Source: JADKAV01 sp037046735
GTDB taxonomy: Bacteria > Actinomycetota > Actinomycetes > S36-B12 > UBA10799
NCBI GenBank assembly: GCA_037046735.1
Contig: JBAOHC010000020.1
Location: forward strand, 1 to 64,000
Direction: 5' to 3'
DNA: 64,000 nt
Shown here: piece by piece, positions 10,015-19,900 of the stretch
Numbering within the stretch: the stretch's first letter is position 1
How the letters are laid out: the number at the start of each line of letters is the position of its first letter
Notes under the pieces: model-generated
Database searches by the model: none
What the model saw: the letters and a program-made list of their open reading frames with translations, nothing else
What the model was told of the DNA's origin: nothing
Translations under genes and position numbers: made by a program

Positions 10015-11804
10015 ATGAAGCACTATCTCTTGACCTGGTACGGCATGACCGATCTACGTGCCGCATTAGGACATCGAAGAGACAGACGGACCCTGTTCTC
10101 AGCGCGCTCAAGACTGGCGACTACTCCGACGTGGTGATCCTCGCCTACACCAACCCCGACAAGCTGACCAGCACGCCTTCGCTCGGCGCGCTTCGCGAAC
10201 GGGGGAGAGTTGGGCAGGGACTCCCAGTCCGGATCGAACAGACCTGCTCTCTGCCACGGGAGCGAGGTCCAACAGATTCGTTGATGCCCTCAGCAACACC
10301 GATTCTGGTCACGAGGTCTTCACCGAGTGGCTGCGAAACGAACTGACTTCCCTCGGCGTCACGGTCGAGATCCAGGTCATCCCCACAACGCTCAGGCACC
10401 TCAACGACGCCCCTGGCATCCATGCCGCTGCTGCCGCAGCAGTGCGTGTCGCGCTCGACGACCCGGTTGACAAGCGGGTTACCACCTACGTGAGCCCAGG
10501 TACCCCGGTTATGGCCTACACGTGGGCGCTGATTGCTAGATCCAACCCACAGTTGAACATCGGGGTGATCTCCAGTTCCGATCCGCGCCTCCCTCCCGAG
10601 CAGGTCGAACTGCCGCGAGCACTTCTCGACTCCGGGATCAACCCAGCGGGCGGGACTGAGCCATTGTCGCGCGACTATGACCTGGTGATCCACCTGCTCG
10701 GGGAGCAGAACCTCCCGGTGTTCTTCGGCATGCGCCAGTTTGAGGCGGATAAGAACCTGATCCTGACGACGAAAGAGTACGAAGATGAGGCGCGCGCAGA
10801 CTCTCGAGAGTTGCGGGCTTCGCGCCCACCCCGGTGATCATTCCCGACCCCTTCAAGCCAGCCGACACCCGGAAAGCGATCACGAAGCAGGTCAACAAAC
10901 TCGCCGCCGATGCCCACGTTGCCGTCAACATGACCGGCGGCACCAAGCTGATGTTTGCCGGAGCGCTTTCGGCATGCTGGGAGCGCGGTCTTGACCCCTT
11001 CTACTTCGAGATCAGGAATCACAATGTCATCTTCCTCCGCGATGGCACCCAGATCCCCTTCGCTGGGATCTCCGACGTGGAGGATTTCCTCAAGGCAGCT
11101 GGGTTCACCACCGTTTGTGATGGCAGGTGGCCCGACCAGCCTGAAGCGATCAAGAACCGCCGTGAGTCCGCTACCCACGAACTATGGAGTCGCCGGGACG
11201 CCCTTCGCGGCCTATACAAGGGCAAGGGATTCCTCGCCTTCTCGGATCGCTGGAACCGGCATTACCCCAAGCGTGAACGCGACAGCCTGCCCTTCTCGTT
11301 GTCGTGGAGCGACGGCGAGGTATCGGTCGAGAAGGACGGCACCCCGAACCTCGTGCTGAAGGATGCACAAATCGAGGTGCCAAAGGGGACTTCTTCCCGT
11401 TCCTCGCCGGCGGCTGGCTAGAAGAGTACGTCTACTCCCTACTGCGTCCATTGGAGCACGAGGGGATCGTCCGCGACGTGCGTGTGGGCTTCGAGGCAGG
11501 ATACCGGGAGGGCTCAACCTCCAAGCCCGGATGGAGTGCCCAGGAGTTCGACGGTGCCTTCACCGATGGCAAGAGGCTGTGGATCGTCGAGTGCAAGGCC
11601 GGCCCGGTCAGGCAGGAAGCGATTCAGAAACTTGAGAACAACCTCAAGCTCTACGGTGGCGTCGCCGCCCGAGGCCTCTTGATCTCATCCTTCCCCTTGA
11701 ATGAGGCCAACAAGAACCGTCTGGGGAGACTGTCAGCGATCACTGCGGTCCAGCCGGACGAGCTATCTACCGAGACACTTAGGAGGATTGTCCTGAGGGC
11801 ATAG
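10015..11804 (+). pseudogene. CARF-PD-(D/E)xK nuclease (Card1/DUF1887-like), frameshifted
   Basis: ATG 10015 reads MKHYLLTWYGMTDLRAALG. Stitched frames give about 590 residues. The first half has a CARF/Rossmann-type fold signature, VTTYVSPGTPVMAYTWALIA (about 10480), and the middle has VAVNMTGGTKLMFAGALSAC (about 10920), the glycine-rich nucleotide-binding loop of DUF1887/Card1 proteins. The C-terminus has a PD-(D/E)xK nuclease site: EFDGAF at about 11547, then LWIVECKAG at about 11580, then IQKLENNLKLYGGVAARGLL. In Card1 a cyclic oligoadenylate bound by CARF activates DNA/RNA cleavage, and similar control is plausible here. No cas genes accompany it. Frame changes near 10070, 10190, 10270, 10795 and 11380 make it non-functional as written. 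It closes the operon (TAG 11802-11804). Confidence 0.75.
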
Positions 11805-11907
11805 CGCGTAGGCGGCTTGCACGCTCGCCGTGGCGCCACAGATGACAACTGCCGCCGGAGTTGCCCGAGGGGCTGTCTTGTCACCCAGGCGGAGGTCTGT
11901 CTGCCTG

Positions 11908-12090
11908 GTAGCACCTCACAGTCGGCCGGGTGGCGAAGGCGTTGGGTGTCCAGAACACCGCCAACACCGCCGTGCTCGAGGAGGGCAAGTGGCAGGTGAC
12001 CGATGACCTGGCCTGTTTCGACCGGGAGCGGGGTGACAGGCGTGTACGAGCACGAGTGGCGTCAAACCGGCTCTTCGCGGTTTAGGGGGG
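11908..12090 (+). mobile_element. Remnant of an ISL3-family transposase
   Basis: A short reading gives VGRVAKALGVQNTANTAVLE, then EGKWQVTDDLACFDRERG, and in another frame GVYEHEWRQTGSSRF. ISL3 transposases have a segment resembling VGRVAxALxVSWxTAN..VLAEG that leads to a GVDEHxWRHT catalytic-core motif, so the match covers the helix-turn-helix to the first catalytic Asp; here that Asp is replaced by Tyr. The rest of the transposase is missing and I see no terminal inverted repeats. It lies directly after the CARF gene and marks the right side of the decayed island. Confidence 0.55.
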
Positions 12091-12310
12091 TGTGGCCTGT
12101 TCATGGCGTTGGTCACGCCGCTCGGGTGGGGGCGGCGTGGGTGATGAGGATAGGACCCTTGAGTTTGCGATGTTATGGATGGCCCACACATGGGCACATC
12201 AACGCGTACACCAATGCCGCGAGATTCGGTGGCCAGCACGTACGTTCACGGACATCTTGTCCCCCACGGAACATAAGCCAGGGGACTTCTGCGGACCCCC
12301 CGACGACACC

Positions 12311-12346
12311 CGGCTGGTTGGGGGTTCGAGTCCCTCCGGGCGCGCT
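12311..12346 (+). repeat. tRNA T-arm-like sequence, copy 1
   Basis: GGGGG-TTCGAGT-CCCTC forms a tRNA T-stem and loop, but no acceptor, D or anticodon arm can be built upstream. The 22-bp core (12319-12340) is identical to 16388-16409, and a third, diverged copy is at 26968-26990 with flanking similarity (CGGCTGGTTGGGG). The sequence is probably a leftover of integration at a tRNA 3' end or a tRNA fragment carried by mobile DNA. The rest of 11805-12482 contains no recognisable gene apart from the ISL3 remnant. Confidence 0.55.
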
Positions 12347-12482
12347 GGCGTGGGTGGGGAAGCGGTGGCCGGTCAAGAACCGCCGACATCCAAGAATCGC
12401 TGTGGACGAGGGAACTGTTCAGAACGGCCTGCTGGGGCAGCATCAGAGCGGGAGACAGCAAGCGCTGACCCACTCGTGCGGT

Positions 12483-14569
12483 TCAGCTGTCTTCTAAGCC
12501 CGTTGGGTAGCGCTTGTGCATCAGGCCGCGGTACTGCTCGGCGGGGACAGCCGGCGAATACAGGTAGCCCTGTGCGCTGGGGCAGCCCAGGGCCTTGAGG
12601 CAGTCGGCCTGTCCCTGGCGTTCGACTCCTTCGGCTGTGACGCTCAGTTCCAGATGGTCCGCCATGGCGATGAGTGCACCCACAAGCCGATAGTCGTTGT
12701 TGTCGTCCGCGGTGATGTCGGTGATGAAGCTGCGGTCGATCTTGAGGATGTCGATGGGGTACCGATGTATGTAGGTCAGCGCTGCGTATCCAGTCCCGAA
12801 GTCGTCGAGGGCGATGCGCACACGACGGTCGTGGATCCAGGCGAGGTTGTCCCGGGCGGTGGCAGTCTCGTTCAACAGCGCTGTCTCGGTGATCTCCAGG
12901 CACAGCTGGGCGGGATCCAGACCGCTGGTCTCCAGGGCAGCGTCTATGGCGTCCAGCAGCCCGCGGTCGGCGAGCTGGCGGGTCGAGACGTTGACCCTGA
13001 TGGTGATGGGGTTCCCGCGGTCGCCCGTCGCCCAGGTCGCGGCTTCGATACATGCCTGATCGAGCACCCAGTCGCCGATGTCGTTGATCAGCCCGGTCTC
13101 CTCCGCCACGTCGATGAAGCGGCCCGCGGTCCAGGTCTCGCCGCTGGGGTGGTGCCAGCGGAGCAGCGCTTCGGCCGCGACGACTCGGCCGGTGACGAGA
13201 TCGACTTCTGGTTGGAACCACACCGCGAGCTGATCCCGCTCCACGGCGACCCGTAGATCGCCTTCGATGCTCAGACGGTTGGTGACGGTTGTGCGTAGGT
13301 CGTCGTTGAACACCGCCACCCGGTCCCGCCCATCGTCCTTGGCGGCATACATCGCGGTGTCCGCCTCGCGCAGCAGGTCCGAAGGTTCGCTGTCCGGGCG
13401 TGAGATGGTCACGCCGATGCTGGCTGTGGAGAACAGGTCGCCATCCGGACTCGGGAACGCCTCGCGGAACGACTCCACGAGCAGCCATGCCGTCCGTACT
13501 GCCTCCGCCTGGTCGTCGAGGTCCCGCATGACGACGACGAACTCGTCACCGCCCATGCGTCCGATCAGGTCGCCATCTCAGACCGCGCCTCGAAGGCGGT
13601 CTCCGGCAGCGATCAGGAGGGCGTCGCCGACGTTGTGCCCGAGCGAGTCGTTGACGTACTTGAAGCGGTCCACGTCCATCAACACGACTCCGACCACTCC
13701 CCCCTTGCGGCCAGCGACCTGCAGACCGCGCCCGAGGTCCTCGAGCAAGGCTCGACGGTTGGCCAGCCCGGTTAACGAGTCATGTGTGGCCATCTCGCGA
13801 AGGGCCTGCTCGGCAAGCACCCGCTCGGTGATGTCGCGGTTGGTGGAGACAGACTGGCCTCATACCAGCGGTGGCCCTCAGAATTGTCCACCTCGTACTC
13901 CATCGACTGAGGCTCTCCAGTGGTGAAGACCTCCTGCATGTGGGCTGACCAGTACGCCAGAGACGACTCTGGATAGCCAAGCTCCCGCAGCGACTTGCCG
14001 ACCCAGGCCTCCGCCGGCACACCGGACAGTTCGGCTACCCGCTGGTTGACGTACTCGACAACGAGGCCCGGCCCATACAGTGCGGTGGCGTCCCGCGAGC
14101 CCTCGACCGTAACTGACAGCAGGGCCTCGGACTCCCTGAGCCGGGCCTGCGCCACCTTGCGTTCAGTGTCATCGCGACTCGTGCTGATCACGTGCGTTAC
14201 CGACCCGTCAGGCCCGAGCTCGGGGTCGAGCCGGTACTCGATCCAGCGCATTCCAGCGGGTAGCGGGACCTGGACGGCGTTCGAGACTGACTCGCCGGTG
14301 TCGAACACACGGCTGACGTCGTCTTGCCATACCTCCGCCATTTCACGGGGGCAGCCCCCCACCTCAGGGGCTGTCTTGCCGATCCAGTCCTCCGCTGGGA
14401 TCCCGGTGAGCTCCACGAGCCGCCGGTTCACGTACTCAACGCGCGCACCCGGGGCGAAGGACATGATCTGATCCGAGGTGCCGTCCAACACCACACGCAG
14501 CAGTGCTCCCGCGTCAGCCCGCGGGAACTGAGAGGAACCGTCTCCCGCGACGTCGCCAGCAATCACCAC
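12483..14569 (-). pseudogene. PAS-PAS-GGDEF-EAL c-di-GMP enzyme, interrupted
   Basis: The start at 14569 gives two PAS domains (residues about 20-140 and 145-250) with the usual EYVNRR..ELTG and EYVNQRVAELSG segments. Near 13850 the frame breaks and the end of the second PAS is about ten residues short compared with the first. A GGDEF domain follows (LTGLANRRALLEDL; DVDRFKYVNDSLGHNVGDAL; RMGGDEF), then a complete EAL domain: AEALLRW, NVSTRQL, EITETALL, DDFGTGYAALTY, LKIDRSF, AEGVE. A TGA at 13578-13580 lies in frame between RLRGAV and DGDLIGRMGGDEF, exactly where the I-site RxxD should have its Arg (CGA to TGA would explain it). The EAL side keeps all metal and substrate residues. The enzyme would make and/or degrade c-di-GMP if intact. 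As written only an ATG just before GGDEF (13556) could restart it. Confidence 0.85.
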
Positions 14570-14946
14570 GACACCGTCACCTCCCGATCAGGACCCAAGA
14601 CGACGAAGGCCTCCTCGAACGAGTCAAGAGACCCCGGCACCCGAGTCTGGTCGATCACCCGCCAGCAACCCCAGATACGGCCCAGCCCGCGCCAGGTAGA
14701 CCCGGCCTGGAGTTGTTAACCTGGAATTCAGTTACCAGACGCCCATTGTGCATGAAATGAAGCATGCCGGTTCTGCGTTGCGCATGGTGGATTGATCTAC
14801 CGTCATCGGTGTCATTGCAGATGCACGCCCTGCCACACCCGGCTTCGTTGGTTGTCGAGGTGGCGGACGCTCGATGCCTTCCGCGTGGCCCCGGGCGTGA
14901 GGCCACCGCTGGGAGGCGGGCGCCGAGGTGCCGAGCTGGTTAGGGG
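14570..14946. other. Gene-free interval
   Basis: These 377 bases lie between two reverse-strand c-di-GMP genes. I see no plausible gene, RNA or repeat. A more AT-rich stretch near 14710-14770 could hold the promoter of the upstream-facing PAS-GGDEF-EAL gene, but no clear -35/-10 pair stands out. Confidence 0.5.
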
Positions 14947-16272
14947 TCACTCCCGCGAGCGCACGGCGTTGCGCCCGGCCGCCTTGGCGTCGTACATGGC
15001 CCGGTCGGCGCGATGCAGCCAGGTGCCGAGATCGTCGTCGGACTGCAGCTCAGCGGCGCCGATGCTGACAGTGACGGTGCCGGCCTGGGCGAAGGGGGTG
15101 TCGGCGATCAGCGCCCGGAGCTTGTCTGCCCGGGGGACGGCCTGGGTCAGGTTGCAGTGCCGCATGACGATGACGAACTCCTCCCCGCCCCAGCGCACCA
15201 GGACGTCGGTGGCCCGCAGATTCGCGGTGAGGCGCCGGCACAGTTCGACCAGGACGAGGTCGCCGACCTGGTGGCCGTGGGTGTCGTTGGTGGACTTGAA
15301 GTGGTCGATGTCGAGCATCAGGAGCGACATCGCCGGGCCGAGTCGGCGGGCGTCGTACATGTCGGCGGTGAACAGCTCCTCGCCGTGCCGACGGTTCCAC
15401 ACGCCGGTCAGCGAGTCGGTGACCGCGAGGCGGCCGAGCTTCTCCTCGTACGCGCGGCGTTCGCTGATATCACGCGTGACCCCGAGAATGCGCAACGCGT
15501 TGCCGTCGGCGTCGACCTGTGGGATGACGTCCAGTTCGCCGTACATGATCGAGCCGTCCTTGCGGTAGTACTCCTGCTCGCCGTGGAAGGTCGGCAGCTC
15601 GGTGCCGTTTGCGATGGCCTCGAACAGGCGGGCGTAGTACTCCGCGCCCTTGGCCCGCGACTCCATTGGCTGCATTTCCTCCGGCGGCTGGACAGCGGCC
15701 TCCGCCGGGGTGAGGCCCCGCACACGTTCGACCGCGGGGCTGACGTAGGAGATGCTCCCGTCGAGCTCCATCGTCCAGATGACGTCCCAGGCGTTCTCGG
15801 CGAGCAGCCGGTAGCGCTGCTCGCTCTCGGCCAGGGCCTGGCGCAGGCTCACCTCCTCGGTGATGTCCTGGATGAAGGCCAGCATCCGCACTGCCGTCCC
15901 ATCATCGGTGCGCAGGACCTTGCCGAACTCCTTCACGTGGATGGCCTCACCGGAAGGGCGGATCATCCGGTGCGTGAGGTTGAACTCCTCGGTCCCATCG
16001 ACCGCCGCCTGCACGCGCCGCTCGACCTCGGCCCGATCGTCCGGGTGGATGGCGGCGAAGAATCCCTCGTAGGTCGGCAGGATCCCCTGCGGAGCATGAC
16101 CGCAGATGCGGTACGTCTCGTCGGACCACCACAATTGGCTGGTGGAGACCCGCCAAGCCCAGGCACCCACATGCCCGAGCGCCTGCGCCTCGATGAGCAT
16201 GTCCCGCTCGCTCCAGAGGTCCGTCAGCGACAGTTCATCAGGGTCCGCGCCCGACCCGGCAGACTCACTCAC
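14947..16272 (-). CDS. PAS-PAS diguanylate cyclase
   Basis: 441 residues, cytoplasmic. PAS 1 (about 30-145) has the PAS_3-type pattern LWWSDETYRICGHAPQG with FFAAIHPDDR. PAS 2 (about 155-285) starts RYRLLAENAWDVIWTMELDG. The GGDEF domain (about 295-440) has LTGVWNRRHGEELF, DIDHFKSTNDTHGHQVGD and the active-site motif WGGEEF. RATD five residues before the motif is a canonical RxxD inhibitory site. It should condense two GTP into c-di-GMP under product feedback, with the PAS domains sensing an unknown signal. There are no membrane segments. It is unlinked in operon terms to the interrupted PAS-GGDEF-EAL gene downstream but in the same orientation. Confidence 0.93.
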   Translation of the reverse strand: MSESAGSGADPDELSLTDLWSERDMLIEAQALGHVGAWAWRVSTSQLWWSDETYRICGHAPQGILPTYEGFFAAIHPDDRAEVERRVQAAVDGTEEFNLTHRMIRPSGEAIHVKEFGKVLRTDDGTAVRMLAFIQDITEEVSLRQALAESEQRYRLLAENAWDVIWTMELDGSISYVSPAVERVRGLTPAEAAVQPPEEMQPMESRAKGAEYYARLFEAIANGTELPTFHGEQEYYRKDGSIMYGELDVIPQVDADGNALRILGVTRDISERRAYEEKLGRLAVTDSLTGVWNRRHGEELFTADMYDARRLGPAMSLLMLDIDHFKSTNDTHGHQVGDLVLVELCRRLTANLRATDVLVRWGGEEFVIVMRHCNLTQAVPRADKLRALIADTPFAQAGTVTVSIGAAELQSDDDLGTWLHRADRAMYDAKAAGRNAVRSRE

Positions 16273-16387
16273 CGTCTTATCACCCCCTATTCAGGACCGC
16301 GATTGCGCCTCCAACCGTAGTCGGCCACGACCGTCCGACGCTCACGCAGTCACGTCGGAGGCCGCCTGACCACCTTCACCGGCTGAA

Positions 16388-16409
16388 TGGGGGTTCGAGT
16401 CCCTCCGGG
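16388..16409 (+). repeat. tRNA T-arm-like sequence, copy 2
   Basis: This 22-bp sequence is identical to 12319-12340 and carries a T-stem/loop (GGGGG-TTCGAGT-CCCTC). No other tRNA parts are found around it. The two copies bracket the pair of c-di-GMP genes, with arr just outside. Confidence 0.55.
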
Positions 16410-16499
16410 GTCGCTGCCGGCAGCCAGCAAGGCAAATGGTGATTCCGATGGACGACCGTTCATCTCTACGAATTCACCTCCGCCCTGCGTGACGGCCAC

Positions 16500-16952
16500 T
16501 CAATCCTCGATCACGTCCAAACCCTGCTCCCGCAACCGCTCCAGACTCGCCAGCATGCTCGCCACGACATCTGGCGGGTGCCCTTCCCACTCGGGGACCT
16601 CACGAACGATCCGAACCGGAAACCTGGTCCGATACGACTGCGTGATGTTGCCGGGGAAGCGCTTGTTCGTGACGTTCGGGTCGTCCTCGAAGGGGCCAGT
16701 GGGCTCCACCTCGTAGATGTGCCCACGTTGGGCCTCATCGGCCAACGCGGTGCCGAGTTCGGCACCCCAGGCCGCCGTGTCCACCAGCGCGCTGAAGTAG
16801 ACGTGGTTCATGACCCGACCCTGGTGATAGTTCGAGGCGCGGCCGGGGACCAGTTCTTCTCCCGGAGCGAACGCGAACCTCGTTCCGTGGAAGAACGGAC
16901 CTGCCACATGTGCGCAACTGTCCACGGTGACAGGAATCCACTGATCACTCAT
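16500..16952 (-). CDS. arr: NAD+-rifampin ADP-ribosyltransferase
   Basis: About 150 residues, near the usual Arr length of about 140. Recognisable Arr signatures are FFHGTRFAFAPGEELVPGRA, SNYHQGRVMNHVYFSALVDT, AAWGAELG, IYEVEPTGPFEDDPN, KRFPGNITQSYR and a C-terminal EWEGHPPD. Arr transfers ADP-ribose from NAD+ to the ansa-chain hydroxyl of rifamycins and so inactivates them. The ATG at 16952 is preferred over an upstream TTG because GAGAGG sits about 8 bases before it. The gene stands alone between a T-arm-like repeat and the giant RTX gene; chromosomal arr is common in actinomycetes. Confidence 0.92.
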   Translation of the reverse strand: MSDQWIPVTVDSCAHVAGPFFHGTRFAFAPGEELVPGRASNYHQGRVMNHVYFSALVDTAAWGAELGTALADEAQRGHIYEVEPTGPFEDDPNVTNKRFPGNITQSYRTRFPVRIVREVPEWEGHPPDVVASMLASLERLREQGLDVIED

Positions 16953-16995
16953 GTGCAAGGCCTCTCGCGTGCGGTGAGCCAGCGAACGCTACCGC

Positions 16996-19900
16996 TCACG
17001 GACATGCCGTTCCCGTCCCAGTGAAGCCGCCGCCTGTCGGAACCGTGTTGTCCGCCCGGCCAAACGGCGTGCCATCGGCACTGTTACGACCAGCGACGAA
17101 CGCCTGAACGGCTGCGTTGTCGTTGTTCGCCTGCCCATAGCCCGGAAGCCGGATGGTTGTCGCCTGGCGCTGACGCAGGCGGAAGTCGTAGTCCGTACCA
17201 GGCGCCGAGGCCGCTGCCTTGCCACTGCCGGAGATCCGGTTGGCCAAGCCGCCCTCACCACCGATCACAGCGCACGTGGCGAAGGTGTCGCCGGGCACCG
17301 TCCCAATGTTGAAGTGGATGCCGTTCTTCGGGAATTCAGCCTGGTTGGCGGTGCTACCGGGCTCCGCGATCGTATTGCCCGTGATCGTGGTGTTGATGTT
17401 GCCGGACGTGGCAGTTGCCCCGCCGCCGGCCAGCACCTCGATGCCGTGGTTGTTGTAACCGCGGATCTGGTTGCCGGTCACAGACCACGTCATCGTCCCT
17501 TGACCCACGCTCTGCAGCTTCAACCCAGATCCCTCCCCAGACCCGGAGTTGCCGTCGCCAGTGACTCCGATCGTGTTGTTCTCAAAGGCTCCTGTGATCA
17601 CCGAAGGTCCCGCCCCCTTGTAGACCAGGACCGCCGTGCCGACGGCATCCCGGAAGGTGCTGTTCCTGATGGCCATCGATGTGGTGGCACCAGTGCCGCC
17701 ACGGGACAACGTCAACCCACCGCCGCCCGTGGCGATCCCCAAGTGGTTGTTCTCGAAGTCGCTGTTGTCGATGACCAGGTCGCCCTCTCCCGATCCGTTG
17801 TGGCTGTAGTCGACAAGGTCGCCGCGAGCTCCCGTGAACGTACTGTCCTGGATCGTCGCCTTCAGCGCTCCCGCAGTGGCAGCGGATTCCAAGTGCAGGC
17901 CGTCGTTGCCGTCGGCGTCGCTGTTCAACCCGATCGTCACCCGGGTCAACGAAAGCCGGTCCAAGGACCCCGTGGAGTTCGTCACGGAGATGTTGTCCTC
18001 ACGTCCGCCGCTCACCTCGGTGTCGGTGATGGCCGCTGAGCCGGTGAGATTCTCGAACCTGATCGCGGAATCGTCGAACGGTGTCGCGCCGTTGGTTCCG
18101 TTGATGCCCTTGATGACACTGTTGGCCAGCGTGAAACCTGAAACATCAGTGCCTCGAATGGCGTAGTTGGAGGCGTTGTCGATCAGCATCCGGGTCAGCG
18201 ACGGCGCCTTCGTGTTCCTGAGCACAATGCCGGTGCCGCCCGGTGAAGCACCCGCGTCATCGCTGCCCGCTGAGTTGAGGATGGACCCACCCGAACAGCC
18301 GGTGGTGTCACCTGAGGTGCAGGTCCCGCCCGCCCCCGTCACGGTCAAGCTGCCGGCCGTGCCCGTCGTGTCCAAGACGATGCCCTTGCTGGCACTGTTC
18401 GTGGAGATACGGCGGAACGTCAAACCGTTGGCACCGATGGTGGTGTTCGCAACCTCCAGGGCGGTGCCGGTCGTGGTGGCCAACGTGCTGGGGCTGCCCG
18501 TGACCGTCACCGTGCCGCCACCAGTGGCCTTGAAGCCCGCGCCGGTATCCGTGCTGAGATTCATCGCGCCGGTGAGGTTGACCGTGGCGCCGCCGTTGCC
18601 GGTCAGGGTGATGCCACCCCCAGCGTCCGGCCCGTCGGTGATCGAGCCGGAGAACGTGACCACGCCACCGCTTCGGTTGGTGACGTCGACGGACGCGCCG
18701 CTGCCATTCTCGATCTGTCCGGCGTACCCGACCGTCCCGCTCCCGCCGTCCAGGTCGAACGCGATTCCTTGCGCACCAGTGAGGGTGCCGCCCGTCGCGC
18801 TGAACGTGCCGGTGGCGAGCCCGGCGATGTTGATGCCGTCGTTCGCGCTATTGGTCGAACTCACGCTGTCGAACGCCAGGGACGCATTCGCGCTGCCCGT
18901 GATGTCGGCGGCAGGCCCGCCGGTGGCGCTGAGGGTGGCCGAGGCCGCCGCCGGCACAGTGACGGAGCCGGCGTTGGACAGCGCGAACGCGGGCGCGGTA
19001 CCGCTGGCGGTCGCCAGGCTCAGATCCTTGAAGTTCGTCGGACCCGGGACATTGGACAGGCTCACACCGCCCTGGCTGGACCCGGTCACTGTAATCGCGT
19101 CGAACTCACTGTTGGTCAAGGTAGTGCCGGAGACATCGAGTCCCGCGGCCCCACTGCTGACGATGGACACCGTCCCGGAACTGGCGAAGAGCACGCTGCC
19201 AGCATTCGCCAAGCGCACTCCGGTGGCTTGGACAGTGGTGACGCTCAGGGCGGAGATACTCGTCGTGCCGGTGGTGCCATCAAGGTCCAGACCCGGCTGA
19301 GACCCGTTGACGCCTGTGTCGTTGATGACCACATCGCTGATGATCGGGGCATTGACACCGGTCCCCCCGCTGATGCCGCCCCCCGAGCCGGAGGGGTCGA
19401 GGCCCAGACCGGTCACTGTGGACTTGGAGGCCAAGGTGACGACGTCCTTGTTGCTGGCGGTGAGAAGTGGCCGCTTACCCGCGGTGGCCGGGTAGAGGTC
19501 GAACGCGCTGAGGGGGCCGGCGCCATCTGGGTCAAAAGTGAGCCCAGCCACTTCGCCGATGAGGCGCTCGTCAGCGTTCAGCGTGTAACCACCACCAAGC
19601 CCCGTACTGGTGTCGTCCCCGTCGAAAACGAACGTGGTGTCCCCGGCTCCGGAGGCGGTCTCCGCTTCGGTGAGCGTGTCGAAGGGCGCGCCAGACGTGC
19701 CGTCCCCACCTGCTGCGGCGGTGTTGTCGACGTACCAGACCTGACCCGCGAGCGGCAGGTTCAGGGTGCCTGTGCTGTTGGCGACTGTGCTCGCCGTGCA
19801 CGGTGCGGCATCGCATACCCGGTAGGTGTAACTGTCCGTCTGTCCCGTGATACCCACGGGGGGCTCATAGGTGAACGTGCCATCAGTCTTGATCGTGATG

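Noticed and set aside
9496..10023. Reverse-strand frame of 175 residues opposite the small island protein
   Set aside because: It has no family resemblance, while the forward reading is helical and fits the operon spacing.
12319..12340. Complete tRNA gene at the T-arm-like sequence
   Set aside because: No acceptor, D or anticodon stems can be paired upstream at the required distance; the same holds at 16388 and 26968.
12003..12598. Forward open frames of about 160 residues between the island and the EAL gene
   Set aside because: One overlaps the T-arm-like repeat, a classic source of spurious proteins with RRDSNPQP-type or GGTRTPN-type peptides on the opposite strand, and neither frame resembles a family beyond the ISL3 scrap.
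13578..13580. TGA read as an amino acid (recoding or selenocysteine)
   Set aside because: The position is an I-site Arg, the window also has a TAG lesion in another gene and several frameshifts, and all normal genes end with standard stops.
14947..16320. Long forward open frame (about 435 residues) opposite the PAS-GGDEF gene
   Set aside because: It is the complement of a well-supported cyclase gene; high GC keeps the opposite frame open.
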